This document shows, one piece after another, positions 1-6,569 of a stretch of DNA of 9,300 nt. Every line of letters begins with the position of its first letter. Position 1 is the stretch's first letter. Made by a program: the position numbers and the translations under genes. The DNA is from Desulfonatronum sp. (lineage in GTDB: Bacteria > Desulfobacterota > Desulfovibrionia > Desulfovibrionales > Desulfonatronaceae). The notes under the pieces were generated by a model. It was not told the origin of the DNA. It saw nothing but the letters and a program-made list of their open reading frames with translations, and did no database searches. The stretch spans positions 1-9,300 of the forward strand of contig SKYX01000360.1 of NCBI GenBank assembly GCA_007127655.1. Direction: 5' to 3'.

Positions 1-363
1 AACTACCGGGTGACCAAGACGTCGCAGGCCTTGCTGGAGAATGCGACGTATCCGATTCTGCTCAACCAGGTCATCGACGCCCCTGATCGTCAAGACGAAG
101 CGCTTGTCCGCAACTTGTTCGTCAACGAAAAATATCGGCATGTCTCCGCTCCGGCACCGGACCAGCAGCAGGGCACCGTGGTCTCAAATCAGGGCGGTTA
201 CGGCTTCATCCGTCCTGACGCTGGAGGGGATAACGTGTTTTTTCATTACAGTGAAATCGGTGAAGTGGACATGGACGATTTTGAGGTTGGCACCAAGGTC
301 TCGTACTATGCGACAAGTACGGTCAAAGGACCCAGCGCGGTCAAGGTCGAAATCATTCCATAA
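1..363 (+). CDS. C-terminal part of a cold-shock-domain protein (5' end outside window)
   Basis: The frame is open from base 1, and the first possible start in the window, GTG at 10, has no visible ribosome binding site, so the gene probably begins upstream. The last 65 or so residues form a cold-shock (OB-fold) domain. It has an RNP1-like stretch GYGFIRPD and an RNP2-like stretch NVFFHYSEI, preceded by the usual GTV opening. Such domains bind single-stranded RNA or DNA. The roughly 50 residues before it (TSQALLENATYP onward) are not a cold-shock fold and I do not recognise them. This is therefore a cold-shock domain attached to another domain, not a stand-alone CspA, which is about 70 residues in total. 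The 61-residue gene at 388 follows after 24 bases on the same strand and could be co-transcribed. The fold is confident; the role of the full protein is unknown. Confidence 0.8.
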   Translation, partial: NYRVTKTSQALLENATYPILLNQVIDAPDRQDEALVRNLFVNEKYRHVSAPAPDQQQGTVVSNQGGYGFIRPDAGGDNVFFHYSEIGEVDMDDFEVGTKVSYYATSTVKGPSAVKVEIIP

Positions 364-387
364 AGCTCATGAGCAAGGGAGGCCATA

Positions 388-573
388 ATGGCTGAAAACT
401 GCGTCAAGTGTAAGTTCAGGGCAAAATATGATCAGAACCCTCGGTCCCTTCTGGGACGCTTCTGGCGCTGGCACATCAATTTCTGTCCGGGCTTCAAAAA
501 GTACTTCAAAGGGCTGTCCCGTCCGGAGCAGTTGGAGACCTCTGTGCGCTACAACTTCAAAAAGTACTTGTAG
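388..573 (+). CDS. Small Cys/His protein, 61 aa, function unknown
   Basis: A good ribosome binding site (AGGGAGG) lies just ahead of the ATG at 388. The protein is small, basic and aromatic-rich. It has Cys5-X2-Cys8 near the N-terminus, then a WRWHINFC segment giving His29 and Cys33. The spacing (CxxC, then HxxxC) is compatible with a single zinc or metal site, though it may equally be a structural thiol cluster. There is no signal peptide or membrane segment. The repeated FKKY element (residues 36-39 and 57-60) is notable. I have the impression that similar short proteins occur in Desulfovibrio-type genomes as conserved hypotheticals, but I cannot verify this here. It lies 24 bases after the cold-shock-domain gene, suggesting an operon. 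The gene is likely real; no function is assigned. Confidence 0.75.
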   Translation: MAENCVKCKFRAKYDQNPRSLLGRFWRWHINFCPGFKKYFKGLSRPEQLETSVRYNFKKYL

Positions 574-588
574 TTGCAAGGCGGCAAT

Positions 589-760
589 TCAGGTCAGCTT
601 GCGGATCACACTGTTCACCACGCCCCAGACTTCGCAGTCCATCTCCGGGGTGACCTCAATGTCCTTGAAGGCGTTGTTGGCCGGTACAAGGTAGGTAAGA
701 AGTACCGATACGCGTTGATTACCGTGGGACAGATCACGTCGCCGGATGTGCGGATCAGGT
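589..760 (-). pseudogene. Remnant of a UmuD/LexA-type (peptidase S24) protein, C-terminal end
   Basis: Read on the minus strand, the last 33 codons before the TGA at 589-591 (592-690) end in EVWGVVNSVIRKL and contain LVPANNAF and IEVTPEMD. This closely follows the C-terminus of UmuD-like S24 peptidases (E. coli UmuD has IPMNSAY, then FGVVIHVVK). Further upstream, at 732-746, a different frame reads SGDVI, matching the conserved S-G-D-hydrophobic strand of the same fold. The two parts therefore seem split by a frameshift, and the segment that should carry the catalytic Lys (TVKRL-like) is missing or altered. The N-terminal half, including the cleavage site and catalytic Ser, is absent. In an intact gene this would be the self-cleaving partner of an SOS polymerase (UmuC). 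No umuC lies in the window. This is a dead fragment. Confidence 0.6.
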
Positions 761-967
761 GATTTGCCGGTTAGCGTTTTTTCAGCCTTGCGTAAGACGC
801 CGGAGGAATTGAAGAGAGATATGCGCATTGTTGCTGCCGTGAAATGGTATGAGATGGAGTATGTATCCCAGGAAAAGGCAGCAGGCTTTGAATACAGTTC
901 CGGAGATAATCGGCATTTCTTGAGTGTTGAAGAAATTTGTACGGTCAACCATTTGGCGGGATTTTGA
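746..967 (+). pseudogene. Broken UPF0175-family (antitoxin-like) gene
   Basis: From about base 761 the plus strand encodes DLPVSVFSALRKTPEEL followed by MRIVAAVKWYEMEYVSQEKAA. This is the N-terminal half of the UPF0175 family: small putative DNA-binding antitoxins of about 80-90 residues, often found beside PIN-domain toxins, with a typical pattern of SALRxTPEE, AAVKWYE and SQxKAA. After KAA the usual continuation (AGLxRxEFL) is lost and the sequence becomes unrelated until the TGA at 965-967. The proper N-terminus is also unclear: the only ATG upstream (746) lies inside the UmuD-like remnant on the other strand and has no ribosome binding site. No partner toxin is adjacent. The segment is more AT-rich than its neighbours. 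I judge it a truncated relic; an odd but functional short protein cannot be excluded. Confidence 0.6.
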
Positions 968-1013
968 ACCGACCTCGCGGGTCGAGGCCTCGTGATGGAG
1001 GCATCCATGGGAC

Positions 1014-1038
1014 ATCAGAGATCCCGGTGATCTCTGAT
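1014..1038. repeat. 10-bp perfect hairpin downstream of the small membrane protein gene
   Basis: ATCAGAGATC (1014-1023) and GATCTCTGAT (1029-1038) pair perfectly around a 5-base loop. It lies 26 bases beyond the stop codon of the minus-strand gene ending at 1064, where a terminator would sit. Neither side is followed by a T-run, so it is not a classical intrinsic terminator. Two weaker hairpins lie just to the left (CCTCG/CGAGG at about 973-987 and GCCTC/GAGGC at about 987-1002). Confidence 0.5.
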
Positions 1039-1063
1039 TATGGGGTGTGCAGTTCCATTCCGT

Positions 1064-1447
1064 CTATTCCTCGGAATCATTGCTCGACTTGCGTTTTCTT
1101 CGAGTGCTGGATCGCTTGGACTTGGGGACGAAGGAGGAAGGAATGATGTAGACGGGGGCACTGCCTTTGGCATCGGGGGCGCCGGAGGATTCGTCGTCTT
1201 CCTCGGAGTCACTGGAAGCGTCGCTTTCCATTTTCTCATATGCTTTGTCGAGGATGGAAAAAAGTTTCGCGAAACAATAGAAAATGAAAGTCGTTAGGAC
1301 GGCACCGGCCGTGATGGTGTCGGTGATGGTCAAAGACGGAATTATCAGGGCGATCAAGTACCCGATTCCAATCGCTAGAGCGATGAGGATCAGGGCAAAA
1401 ACAGCGCATATTACGCTCACGATCAGAAAGATTAACAGCGATGTCAT
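1064..1447 (-). CDS. Small membrane protein with charged cytoplasmic-type tail, 127 aa
   Basis: The first 65 residues are hydrophobic. One long segment (about 3-36) is possibly two closely spaced helices, and a second spans about 45-63. The rest is a hydrophilic, low-complexity tail with an acidic/serine block (residues 73-89, SDSEEDDESS) and then a basic block (108-121, KSKRSSTRRKRK). I recognise no family. The charge-segregated tail could mediate interaction with another protein or with nucleic acid, but that is conjecture. The start is ATG at 1447 with only a weak AAGG about 10 bases upstream. It lies 59 bases downstream of the histidine kinase gene on the same strand with no obvious terminator between, so the two may be co-transcribed. 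The gene is likely real; its function is unknown. Confidence 0.65.
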   Translation of the reverse strand: MTSLLIFLIVSVICAVFALILIALAIGIGYLIALIIPSLTITDTITAGAVLTTFIFYCFAKLFSILDKAYEKMESDASSDSEEDDESSGAPDAKGSAPVYIIPSSFVPKSKRSSTRRKRKSSNDSEE

Positions 1448-1506
1448 GGCAGAGGGGCCTTATCCGGTTGAAGGTATGCACTTTGAGAGGACGGCAATCA
1501 CTCGGA

Positions 1507-2610
1507 TTACGCGCCGGACTTCTGGTCCGCAAGGTTTTCGCGGCGGATCAGGCGTCGGCGCTCCAGGGGCAGGAACAGGTCGAAGCGCGTACCTTTATCA
1601 ACGTTCGAGAAAACTTCAACCTTGCCTTGATGGCTGTCCATGATGCGCTTGAGAATGGCCAGGTCGATGCCGGCGCTGTGGTTTTTTGTGCTGAAAAACG
1701 GTTGGAAGATCGAGGCGAGGTCTGCCTCTGGAATGCCGGGGCCGGTGTCCTGGACGCTGAAGACGTACCATGGTTCGCGGGTTGCTCCCGTGACCCTGAT
1801 TTCTCCTCCGTCATGGAGCGCGTCCGCGGCGTTCTCCATGAGAATGGCCAGAGCCCTGGAGATCAGGTGCTGGTCCATGACGAGGTTCACGGGGGCCACC
1901 TTGATCAGGCAGCGTATTCCGGAGGCTTGCAACTCTTTACTATTACGTGTGACGCCCATTTCCACTACCAGCGCCGTTGGCGCCGAAAAGAAGGCCGGTT
2001 TGGGCGGGTTGGTGAAGAATTCGATTTTGCGGACGATGTTTTCGATTTTCTTCAGGTTGTCCACGATGCATTTGTAGTAGGTGTCGTCTTCGTCCGTAGC
2101 CTTGCAGGACGTGTACATCTTGCGCAGGTATCCACCGATGATCAGCAAGGGGTTGCGGATTTCATGGCCCACTCCGTTGGCCACCCGGAGCAGATCCTGG
2201 TAGCCGATTTCCTGAAGGAGCTTTTCCATCTGCTTTTCGTGGTCAATGTCCAGGATATGGGCCAGAAGCAGACGGCCCCGAGGATGGTCGTATCCACGCA
2301 AATGGAGCATGGCCATGAACCGGGTTCCGCTGCGGCGAAGCAGCATGGCCTGTTCGTCCACGGTTGCTTTTTCTTCGACCAGATGGAGCAGGTTTGTGTA
2401 CAGGATATCCTGATCTTCGGGAGTGAAGAGTATGCTTAGCGGTTTGCCGGACATGCTTTGCGCCCCGTGGCCGAACATGGCCTCGGCCCCGGGGTTGGCG
2501 ACGAGGATAGTCCCGTCGGGTTCGCAGATCAAAAGGGCCTGGGGCAAGGACGTCAGCAGGTCACGCAGGAAGTGCGGGCAGTCGATCCGGTCCGTGGAAA
2601 ACCGCGTCAT
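1507..2610 (-). CDS. Soluble PAS-domain sensor histidine kinase, 367 aa
   Basis: I chose the ATG at 2610 because AGGAGG sits 4 bases upstream. The same frame extends to 2715 but without a ribosome binding site. Residues about 12-125 form a PAS sensor domain (LICEPDGTILVANPGAEAMFG). A dimerisation/phosphoacceptor region follows, with the H-box GVGHEIRNPL (His149), then the ATPase domain: N-box MENAADAL (Asn260), G1 DTGPGIP (288-294) and F-box FQPFFSTK (302-309). The usual glycine-rich G2 box is altered to SAGIDLA (312-318). There are no membrane segments, so it should sense a cytoplasmic signal such as redox state or a ligand bound by the PAS. No response regulator is adjacent, making it an orphan kinase in this window. 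It is divergent from the alpha-hydroxy-acid oxidase across a 192-base spacer. The family is certain; signal and partner are unknown. Confidence 0.93.
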   Translation of the reverse strand: MTRFSTDRIDCPHFLRDLLTSLPQALLICEPDGTILVANPGAEAMFGHGAQSMSGKPLSILFTPEDQDILYTNLLHLVEEKATVDEQAMLLRRSGTRFMAMLHLRGYDHPRGRLLLAHILDIDHEKQMEKLLQEIGYQDLLRVANGVGHEIRNPLLIIGGYLRKMYTSCKATDEDDTYYKCIVDNLKKIENIVRKIEFFTNPPKPAFFSAPTALVVEMGVTRNSKELQASGIRCLIKVAPVNLVMDQHLISRALAILMENAADALHDGGEIRVTGATREPWYVFSVQDTGPGIPEADLASIFQPFFSTKNHSAGIDLAILKRIMDSHQGKVEVFSNVDKGTRFDLFLPLERRRLIRRENLADQKSGA

Positions 2611-2802
2611 GAAGCCTCCTGATGAGAAAAAACCTCGAGAGAACCATCCCTTCGAAATCAGAATAGGGGTGGATGCCATATTCATCACTCTAACAGGAAA
2701 ACCGGCTGGTTCCAAGGGTGTTGCCCTGAAGAGACGATTATTGCTATGTCATGAAACGGATTCGTAAAACCAAGTCAAACTCGTGATTGCAAGGAGGACA
2801 GG

Positions 2803-3810
2803 ATGAAGGAAATCCACACTAAAGCGCGTACGCTGATGAAGGGATACTGCCGGGTCTGTCCGGTGTGCGACGGCAGAGTGTGCGCCGGCGAGGTGCCGGG
2901 TATGGGCGGCCTGGGAACTGGGTCTTCTTTTCAAGACAATGTCCGCGCTTTGGCGGAAGTCCAGTTCAACATGCGTTGTTTGCACGACGTGGTCACGCCG
3001 GATTTGTCCGTTTCGCTGCTGGGCTTTGATTTGTCTCTGCCCGTCCTGGCCGCACCCATCGGTGGAGTCTCTTTCAACATGGGCGGAGGCATACCGGAGG
3101 ATGAATATATCCTGGCCAAGTTGACAGCCTGCGTGGAGGCCGGGACCGTGGGCTGCACCGGGGACGGCGTGCCGGACTTTATCCATGAAAGCGGGTTCGC
3201 GGCGGTCAAGGCCTTGGACGGGAAAGGCATTCCATTCATCAAGCCCTGGGAGGACCAGGAGTTGTTCACCAAGTTGGACAAGGCCCTGGACGCCGGGGCC
3301 GAGGTGGTGGGGATGGACGTGGATGCCGCCGGATTGGTCACACTGCGCAAGATGGGCCGCCCCGTGGCCCCCAAGCCGGTGTCCGAACTGGCGGCGGTGA
3401 TCCGGCGGACCAAGGCCAGGTTCGTGGTCAAGGGGGTGATGACGCCGGACGAGGCCAAGCTGTGCGTGGATGCCGGGGCCGCTGGAATCGTGGTCTCCAA
3501 CCATGGCGGACGGGTCCTGGACGGAACGCCTGGCACGGCCAGGGTGCTGCGCGAGGTGGCCGATGCCGTTCGCGGCCAGATCGCCGTATTGGCCGACGGC
3601 GGAGTGCGCTCCGGCGCGGATGTCTTGCGGATGCTGGCCCTGGGTGCGGACGCGGTGATGATCGGGCGGCCCTTCTCCGTGGCCGTGCTCGGCGGCGGTA
3701 AGGAAGGGGCCGCGGCATATTTGGAGAAAATCCGCCAGGAGCTGACCCAGTGCATGGTCCTGACCGGAACGGCCGCGGTTCGCGAGGTGGATTCGCGGAT
3801 TATCCGCTGA
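2803..3810 (+). CDS. FMN-dependent alpha-hydroxy-acid oxidase/dehydrogenase, 335 aa
   Basis: A TIM-barrel flavoenzyme of the lactate/glycolate oxidase family, which oxidises L-2-hydroxy acids to 2-oxo acids with FMN. Visible landmarks are APIGG (84-88), the FMN-contacting Lys in VVKGVM (Lys210), the catalytic-base motif SNHGGR with His234 and Arg237, the phosphate-binding DGGVRSG (265-271) and GRP (288-290). At 335 residues it is shorter than mitochondrial-type enzymes (about 350-400). The N-terminus carries Cys16, Cys19, Cys22 and Cys27 (C-X2-C-X2-C-X4-C), unusual for the well-studied members. The start is ATG at 2803 with AAGGAGG 6 bases upstream. No signal peptide is present, so it is cytoplasmic. 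The substrate (lactate, glycolate or another hydroxy acid) and electron acceptor cannot be told from sequence. It has no operon partner; a palindrome follows the stop codon. Confidence 0.92.
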   Translation: MKEIHTKARTLMKGYCRVCPVCDGRVCAGEVPGMGGLGTGSSFQDNVRALAEVQFNMRCLHDVVTPDLSVSLLGFDLSLPVLAAPIGGVSFNMGGGIPEDEYILAKLTACVEAGTVGCTGDGVPDFIHESGFAAVKALDGKGIPFIKPWEDQELFTKLDKALDAGAEVVGMDVDAAGLVTLRKMGRPVAPKPVSELAAVIRRTKARFVVKGVMTPDEAKLCVDAGAAGIVVSNHGGRVLDGTPGTARVLREVADAVRGQIAVLADGGVRSGADVLRMLALGADAVMIGRPFSVAVLGGGKEGAAAYLEKIRQELTQCMVLTGTAAVREVDSRIIR

Positions 3811-3815
3811 TAGGT

Positions 3816-3843
3816 GTAGGGGCACGGCGCGCCGTGCCCCTAC
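3816..3843. terminator. 28-bp perfect palindrome between convergent genes, probable bidirectional terminator or REP-like element
   Basis: The sequence is identical to its own reverse complement across all 28 bases, with left half GTAGGGGCACGGCG. It begins 5 bases after the oxidase stop codon and ends 13 bases before the cheW stop codon. It would form a very GC-rich stem in transcripts from either side. Only TTT follows on the plus strand, so it lacks a strong U-tract. The GTAGGGGC...GCCCCTAC form resembles dispersed intergenic palindromes known from many bacterial genomes, so it may be a repeat copy that serves as terminator. Confidence 0.7.
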
Positions 3844-3856
3844 TTTGGACGGCTCG

Positions 3857-4348
3857 TCAGGCCTCTTTTTCCATGTCCTTGACGATGGCTAGTTCATCAG
3901 CGGAGAATATTTTGTCGATGTTCAATATAATGATGAATTGTTCTCCGTTCTTGCCCATGCCTTCGATGAATTCGGTTTTGATCCGCGTGCCCAGGCGCGG
4001 GGCAGGTTCGATTTGATCCGGTTCCAGGTTGAACACTTCCTGGACCGAGTCGGCCAGGGCCCCCAGGATGGTGGACTCTCCGTCCACGTCCACCTCCACG
4101 ATGATGATGCAGGTGTTCACGGTCTGCTCGGTCTTGGTCATCCCGAACTTCAGCCGCATGTCCACCACGGGTACGGCCCTGCCCCGGACGTTGATCACCC
4201 CTCGCAAAAAATCCGGCGTCCGCGGCACCCGGGTGATGTCGGTATACTCCAACACCTCCCGGACCTTGGCGATGTCCATGGCATAGAGTTCCTTGTCCAG
4301 GGTGAAGGTCAGATATTGGTTGAGCGTGGCGCTTGGTTTTTCGGTCAT
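3857..4348 (-). CDS. cheW: Chemotaxis coupling protein CheW, 163 aa
   Basis: CheW links chemoreceptors to the histidine kinase CheA in the inner-membrane signalling array. The single CheW-like domain fills the protein (E. coli CheW is 167 residues). It opens with QYLTFTLDKELYAMDI, continues with VLEYTDITRVPRTPDFLRGVIN, and has the conserved NVRGRAVPVVDMR core (53-65), including the VVD and Arg residues characteristic of the family. No receiver or kinase domain is attached, which excludes CheV and CheA. I chose ATG at 4348 because GGAGG lies 8 bases upstream. An in-frame TTG at 4363 would place that ribosome binding site inside the coding region. It lies 97 bases downstream of the MCP gene on the same strand, so it is probably transcribed with it from the sigma-28-type promoter upstream of the MCP. 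Confidence 0.95.
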   Translation of the reverse strand: MTEKPSATLNQYLTFTLDKELYAMDIAKVREVLEYTDITRVPRTPDFLRGVINVRGRAVPVVDMRLKFGMTKTEQTVNTCIIIVEVDVDGESTILGALADSVQEVFNLEPDQIEPAPRLGTRIKTEFIEGMGKNGEQFIIILNIDKIFSADELAIVKDMEKEA

Positions 4349-4373
4349 GTTGGGTTCCTCCAAGAGATGAGAA

Positions 4374-4436
4374 CGGGGTTCAGCAGGTCACCGGTTCAGC
4401 GGTTTGCATGAGGCAACCGTGAACCGTTGAACCCCG
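4374..4436. repeat. Nested inverted repeats between MCP and cheW genes
   Basis: Outer arms CGGGGTTCA (4374-4382) and TGAACCCCG (4428-4436) enclose inner arms CGGTTCA (4392-4398)/TGAACCG (4420-4426) and CGGTT (4400-4404)/AACCG (4415-4419). All are perfect matches, giving a long branched or bulged hairpin in the MCP-cheW transcript. There is no T-run, so it is not a simple terminator. It could reduce readthrough into cheW, protect the upstream mRNA 3' end, or be a small repeat element built from GGTTCA words. Confidence 0.6.
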
Positions 4437-4445
4437 AACCACGAT

Positions 4446-6500
4446 CTAAAACTTTTCAAACTCGTCGTCATCCTTGCCCATATCCATGGCCAGCCCTTGG
4501 CTTTTGGAGGCCTGCCTGGCCGCCGGGACGGGCGCGGTGGTTCTGGCTCCGCTACCGAGCAGATTACTGATGGGTTTCCGGGGCTTTTGGACGCGCCGCA
4601 TGGAGGACCCGGACTCGCTGCCCATTTTGAAGAAGGCCATGGTGGCCTGGAGTTCCTCGGCCTGGCTGGAGAGTTCCTCGGAGGTGGAGGCCATTTCCTC
4701 GGCCGCCGAAGCGTTCTGTTGGATGACCTGATCCAGCTGCTGGATGGCCTTGTTGATCTGCTCCACGCCGATGCTTTGTTCCCGGCTGGCCGCGTTGATC
4801 TCCTGGATCAATTCGGCGGTACGCTGGATGTCCGGAACGATCTTGACCAGCATTTCCCCAGCCTGCTCGGCCACCTGCACGCTGGATCTGGACAGCTCGC
4901 TGATCTCCGTGGCCGCTGAGCCGCTGCGCTCGGCCAGCTTGCGCACTTCAGCAGCTACAACAGCGAAACCCTTGCCCGCGTCTCCGGCCCGAGCAGCCTC
5001 AATGGCCGCGTTCAGGGCCAAGAGATTGGTTTGCCGGGCGATTTCCTCGATAATGGAGATTTTTTCCGCGATCTGCTTCATGGCCGAGACGGTCTGGCTC
5101 ACGGCCTGGCCGCCTTCCTGGGCGTCCTTGGCCGCCTGCAGGGCGATCTTTTCGGTCTGGGCTGCGTTGTCTGCGTTCTGTTTGATGTTCGCGGTCATCT
5201 CTTCCATGCTGGAGGAGACCTCTTCCACAGCCGCGGCCTGTTCTGTGGCTCCCTGGGACATCTGCTCGGCCGAGGCCGACAGTTCCTCGCTGCCCGAAGC
5301 CACGTTCTCCGAGGCTGACTTTACCTCGCCCACGATTTCCCGGAGCTTGGCCTGCATCTCCTGCATGGCCTTGCCCAACACGCCGATCTCGTCCTTCTGA
5401 TCGACATCCAGTCTGGCGTCCAGGTCGCCTTCGGAGAGATCCTCTGAGAAACGCACGCCCTGGCTGACCGGGCCGGTGATGGCCTTGGTCAAAATGATGC
5501 CCAAGGCCATGGCCAGGATCACGCCAATGACGACCCCGGAGATAGCCACGGTCTGGGCCGTGGTCGCATCGGCCTGGGCCATTTGAACGGCTTCGTCGGT
5601 GTATTGCTCGTTCAATTCCAGAACCTGGGTCAGTAGTCTGAGGGCTTCCGTCTGCCGCTCCCGGACCTCTACCATGGCGGTCTGGGTCATGGTTTCAAAA
5701 ATGGTCTCGGCTTCCTGGGCTACGGCGATCAGTTCGTCGAAACGGGCAAAGGTTTCGTTGGCCATGGGAATGGTTTCCCGAGCCAGGATCTGGTTCCCCG
5801 CCGCAGTGTCGCCGGTGTTCACCTGGCGTTTGATGTTGGCGATGGAGGTGTGGAACGGGTTGTGCGAGGCCGGCATGCGACGCAGGATGTCGAGTAATCT
5901 CTGGTTGTCGGTCCGGAATTCGGCGAGCCAGCGTCCGAAGTTGCACGCCGTGGGGTCTTCCCCGCCTTCGAACTGCACGCCACGGGTGATCAGCGCATAG
6001 ACCTGGCCCATCACCGCGTGGTGGTCGCCGCGAAACTGTTGCAGGTTGGCCCGCAGGTTGGCCGGATTGCTGATCCCGGTGCGTTGCAGTTCCAGGCCAA
6101 TTTCGATGAACCTGTCGTTCACGGCCCGCCAAGCGTCCAGGGCCGCCACGGTCTGTCGCCACAAGGCGGTTTCCTCGGCCGTGGCCGGCAGGGCCTCGAA
6201 CTGCTCGCGCAGGTTGGCGATGGTCGTCCGTTGGCGCATCAGGTTGTCGAACTGGCGCTGCATATCGTCAGCGGCGAGTCCCGGCACAAGTAGGGTGCGC
6301 TGGGCCACACGCAGTGATTCATATTCTTTTTCAATGTTTTGCAACGCCTGGATGCTCGGCAGGCGAACCACGCCGACCTCTTCGATGTGCCCCGTCAGAT
6401 TGCGGGCTTCCCACCACCCGAACGCCCCCACGATGAAGACGATCAATGCCACGACGGCAAAACCTCCGACGAGCTTCACACCAAGACGAATGTTTTTCAT
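4446..6500 (-). CDS. Methyl-accepting chemotaxis protein with periplasmic CZB-like Cys/His motif, 684 aa
   Basis: A transmembrane chemoreceptor. Transmembrane helix 1 spans about 11-29, a helical periplasmic domain about 30-315, transmembrane helix 2 about 317-338, and HAMP about 340-392. The cytoplasmic methylation/signalling coiled coil follows, with the conserved hairpin tip around residues 484-526 ([19 protein letters not shown]). The C-terminus is a linker ending DDDEFEKF, not the NWETF-type pentapeptide that tethers CheR/CheB in enteric receptors. Inside the periplasmic part, Cys186 (ACNFGRWL) and His213/His217 (HNPFH), with His160/161 upstream, match the pattern of CZB zinc-binding domains. 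The start at 6500 is chosen because GGGGAGG lies 3 bases upstream; the frame extends to 6533 without such a site. cheW lies downstream on the same strand, and a sigma-28-type promoter upstream ties it to flagellar expression. The ligand is unknown; zinc or a zinc-reactive oxidant is a guess. Confidence 0.95.
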   Translation of the reverse strand: MKNIRLGVKLVGGFAVVALIVFIVGAFGWWEARNLTGHIEEVGVVRLPSIQALQNIEKEYESLRVAQRTLLVPGLAADDMQRQFDNLMRQRTTIANLREQFEALPATAEETALWRQTVAALDAWRAVNDRFIEIGLELQRTGISNPANLRANLQQFRGDHHAVMGQVYALITRGVQFEGGEDPTACNFGRWLAEFRTDNQRLLDILRRMPASHNPFHTSIANIKRQVNTGDTAAGNQILARETIPMANETFARFDELIAVAQEAETIFETMTQTAMVEVRERQTEALRLLTQVLELNEQYTDEAVQMAQADATTAQTVAISGVVIGVILAMALGIILTKAITGPVSQGVRFSEDLSEGDLDARLDVDQKDEIGVLGKAMQEMQAKLREIVGEVKSASENVASGSEELSASAEQMSQGATEQAAAVEEVSSSMEEMTANIKQNADNAAQTEKIALQAAKDAQEGGQAVSQTVSAMKQIAEKISIIEEIARQTNLLALNAAIEAARAGDAGKGFAVVAAEVRKLAERSGSAATEISELSRSSVQVAEQAGEMLVKIVPDIQRTAELIQEINAASREQSIGVEQINKAIQQLDQVIQQNASAAEEMASTSEELSSQAEELQATMAFFKMGSESGSSMRRVQKPRKPISNLLGSGARTTAPVPAARQASKSQGLAMDMGKDDDEFEKF

Positions 6501-6569
6501 ATTCCTCCCCCTCAATTTGCGATTGACGACCAAGAGTTGATGGCCCAGCCATACCGATTCATTGAACCG

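Noticed and set aside
589..1008. An intact 139-residue gene on the minus strand
   Set aside because: Only its last third resembles a known family. The rest lies antisense to the UPF0175-like fragment, and the SGDVI element of the same fold is in another frame, so this is a remnant.
1441..2439. 332-codon open frame on the plus strand
   Set aside because: It lies wholly antisense to the histidine kinase, whose H, N, G1 and F boxes are clear. Its own translation shows no family features and it has no ribosome binding site.
2640..2700. Sigma-54 promoter for the histidine kinase gene
   Set aside because: A TGGCAT word is present on the minus strand, but no GC element follows at the required distance.
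2611..2715. Extended N-terminus for the histidine kinase
   Set aside because: The extra 35 codons have no ribosome binding site at their start, while AGGAGG sits just before the ATG at 2610.
2749..3825. 358-codon open frame on the minus strand
   Set aside because: It is antisense to the alpha-hydroxy-acid oxidase; its His/Gly/Gln-rich translation is typical of a shadow of a GC-rich gene.
4349..4363. TTG start five codons upstream for CheW
   Set aside because: The GGAGG ribosome binding site for the ATG at 4348 would fall inside the coding region, and there is no site ahead of the TTG.
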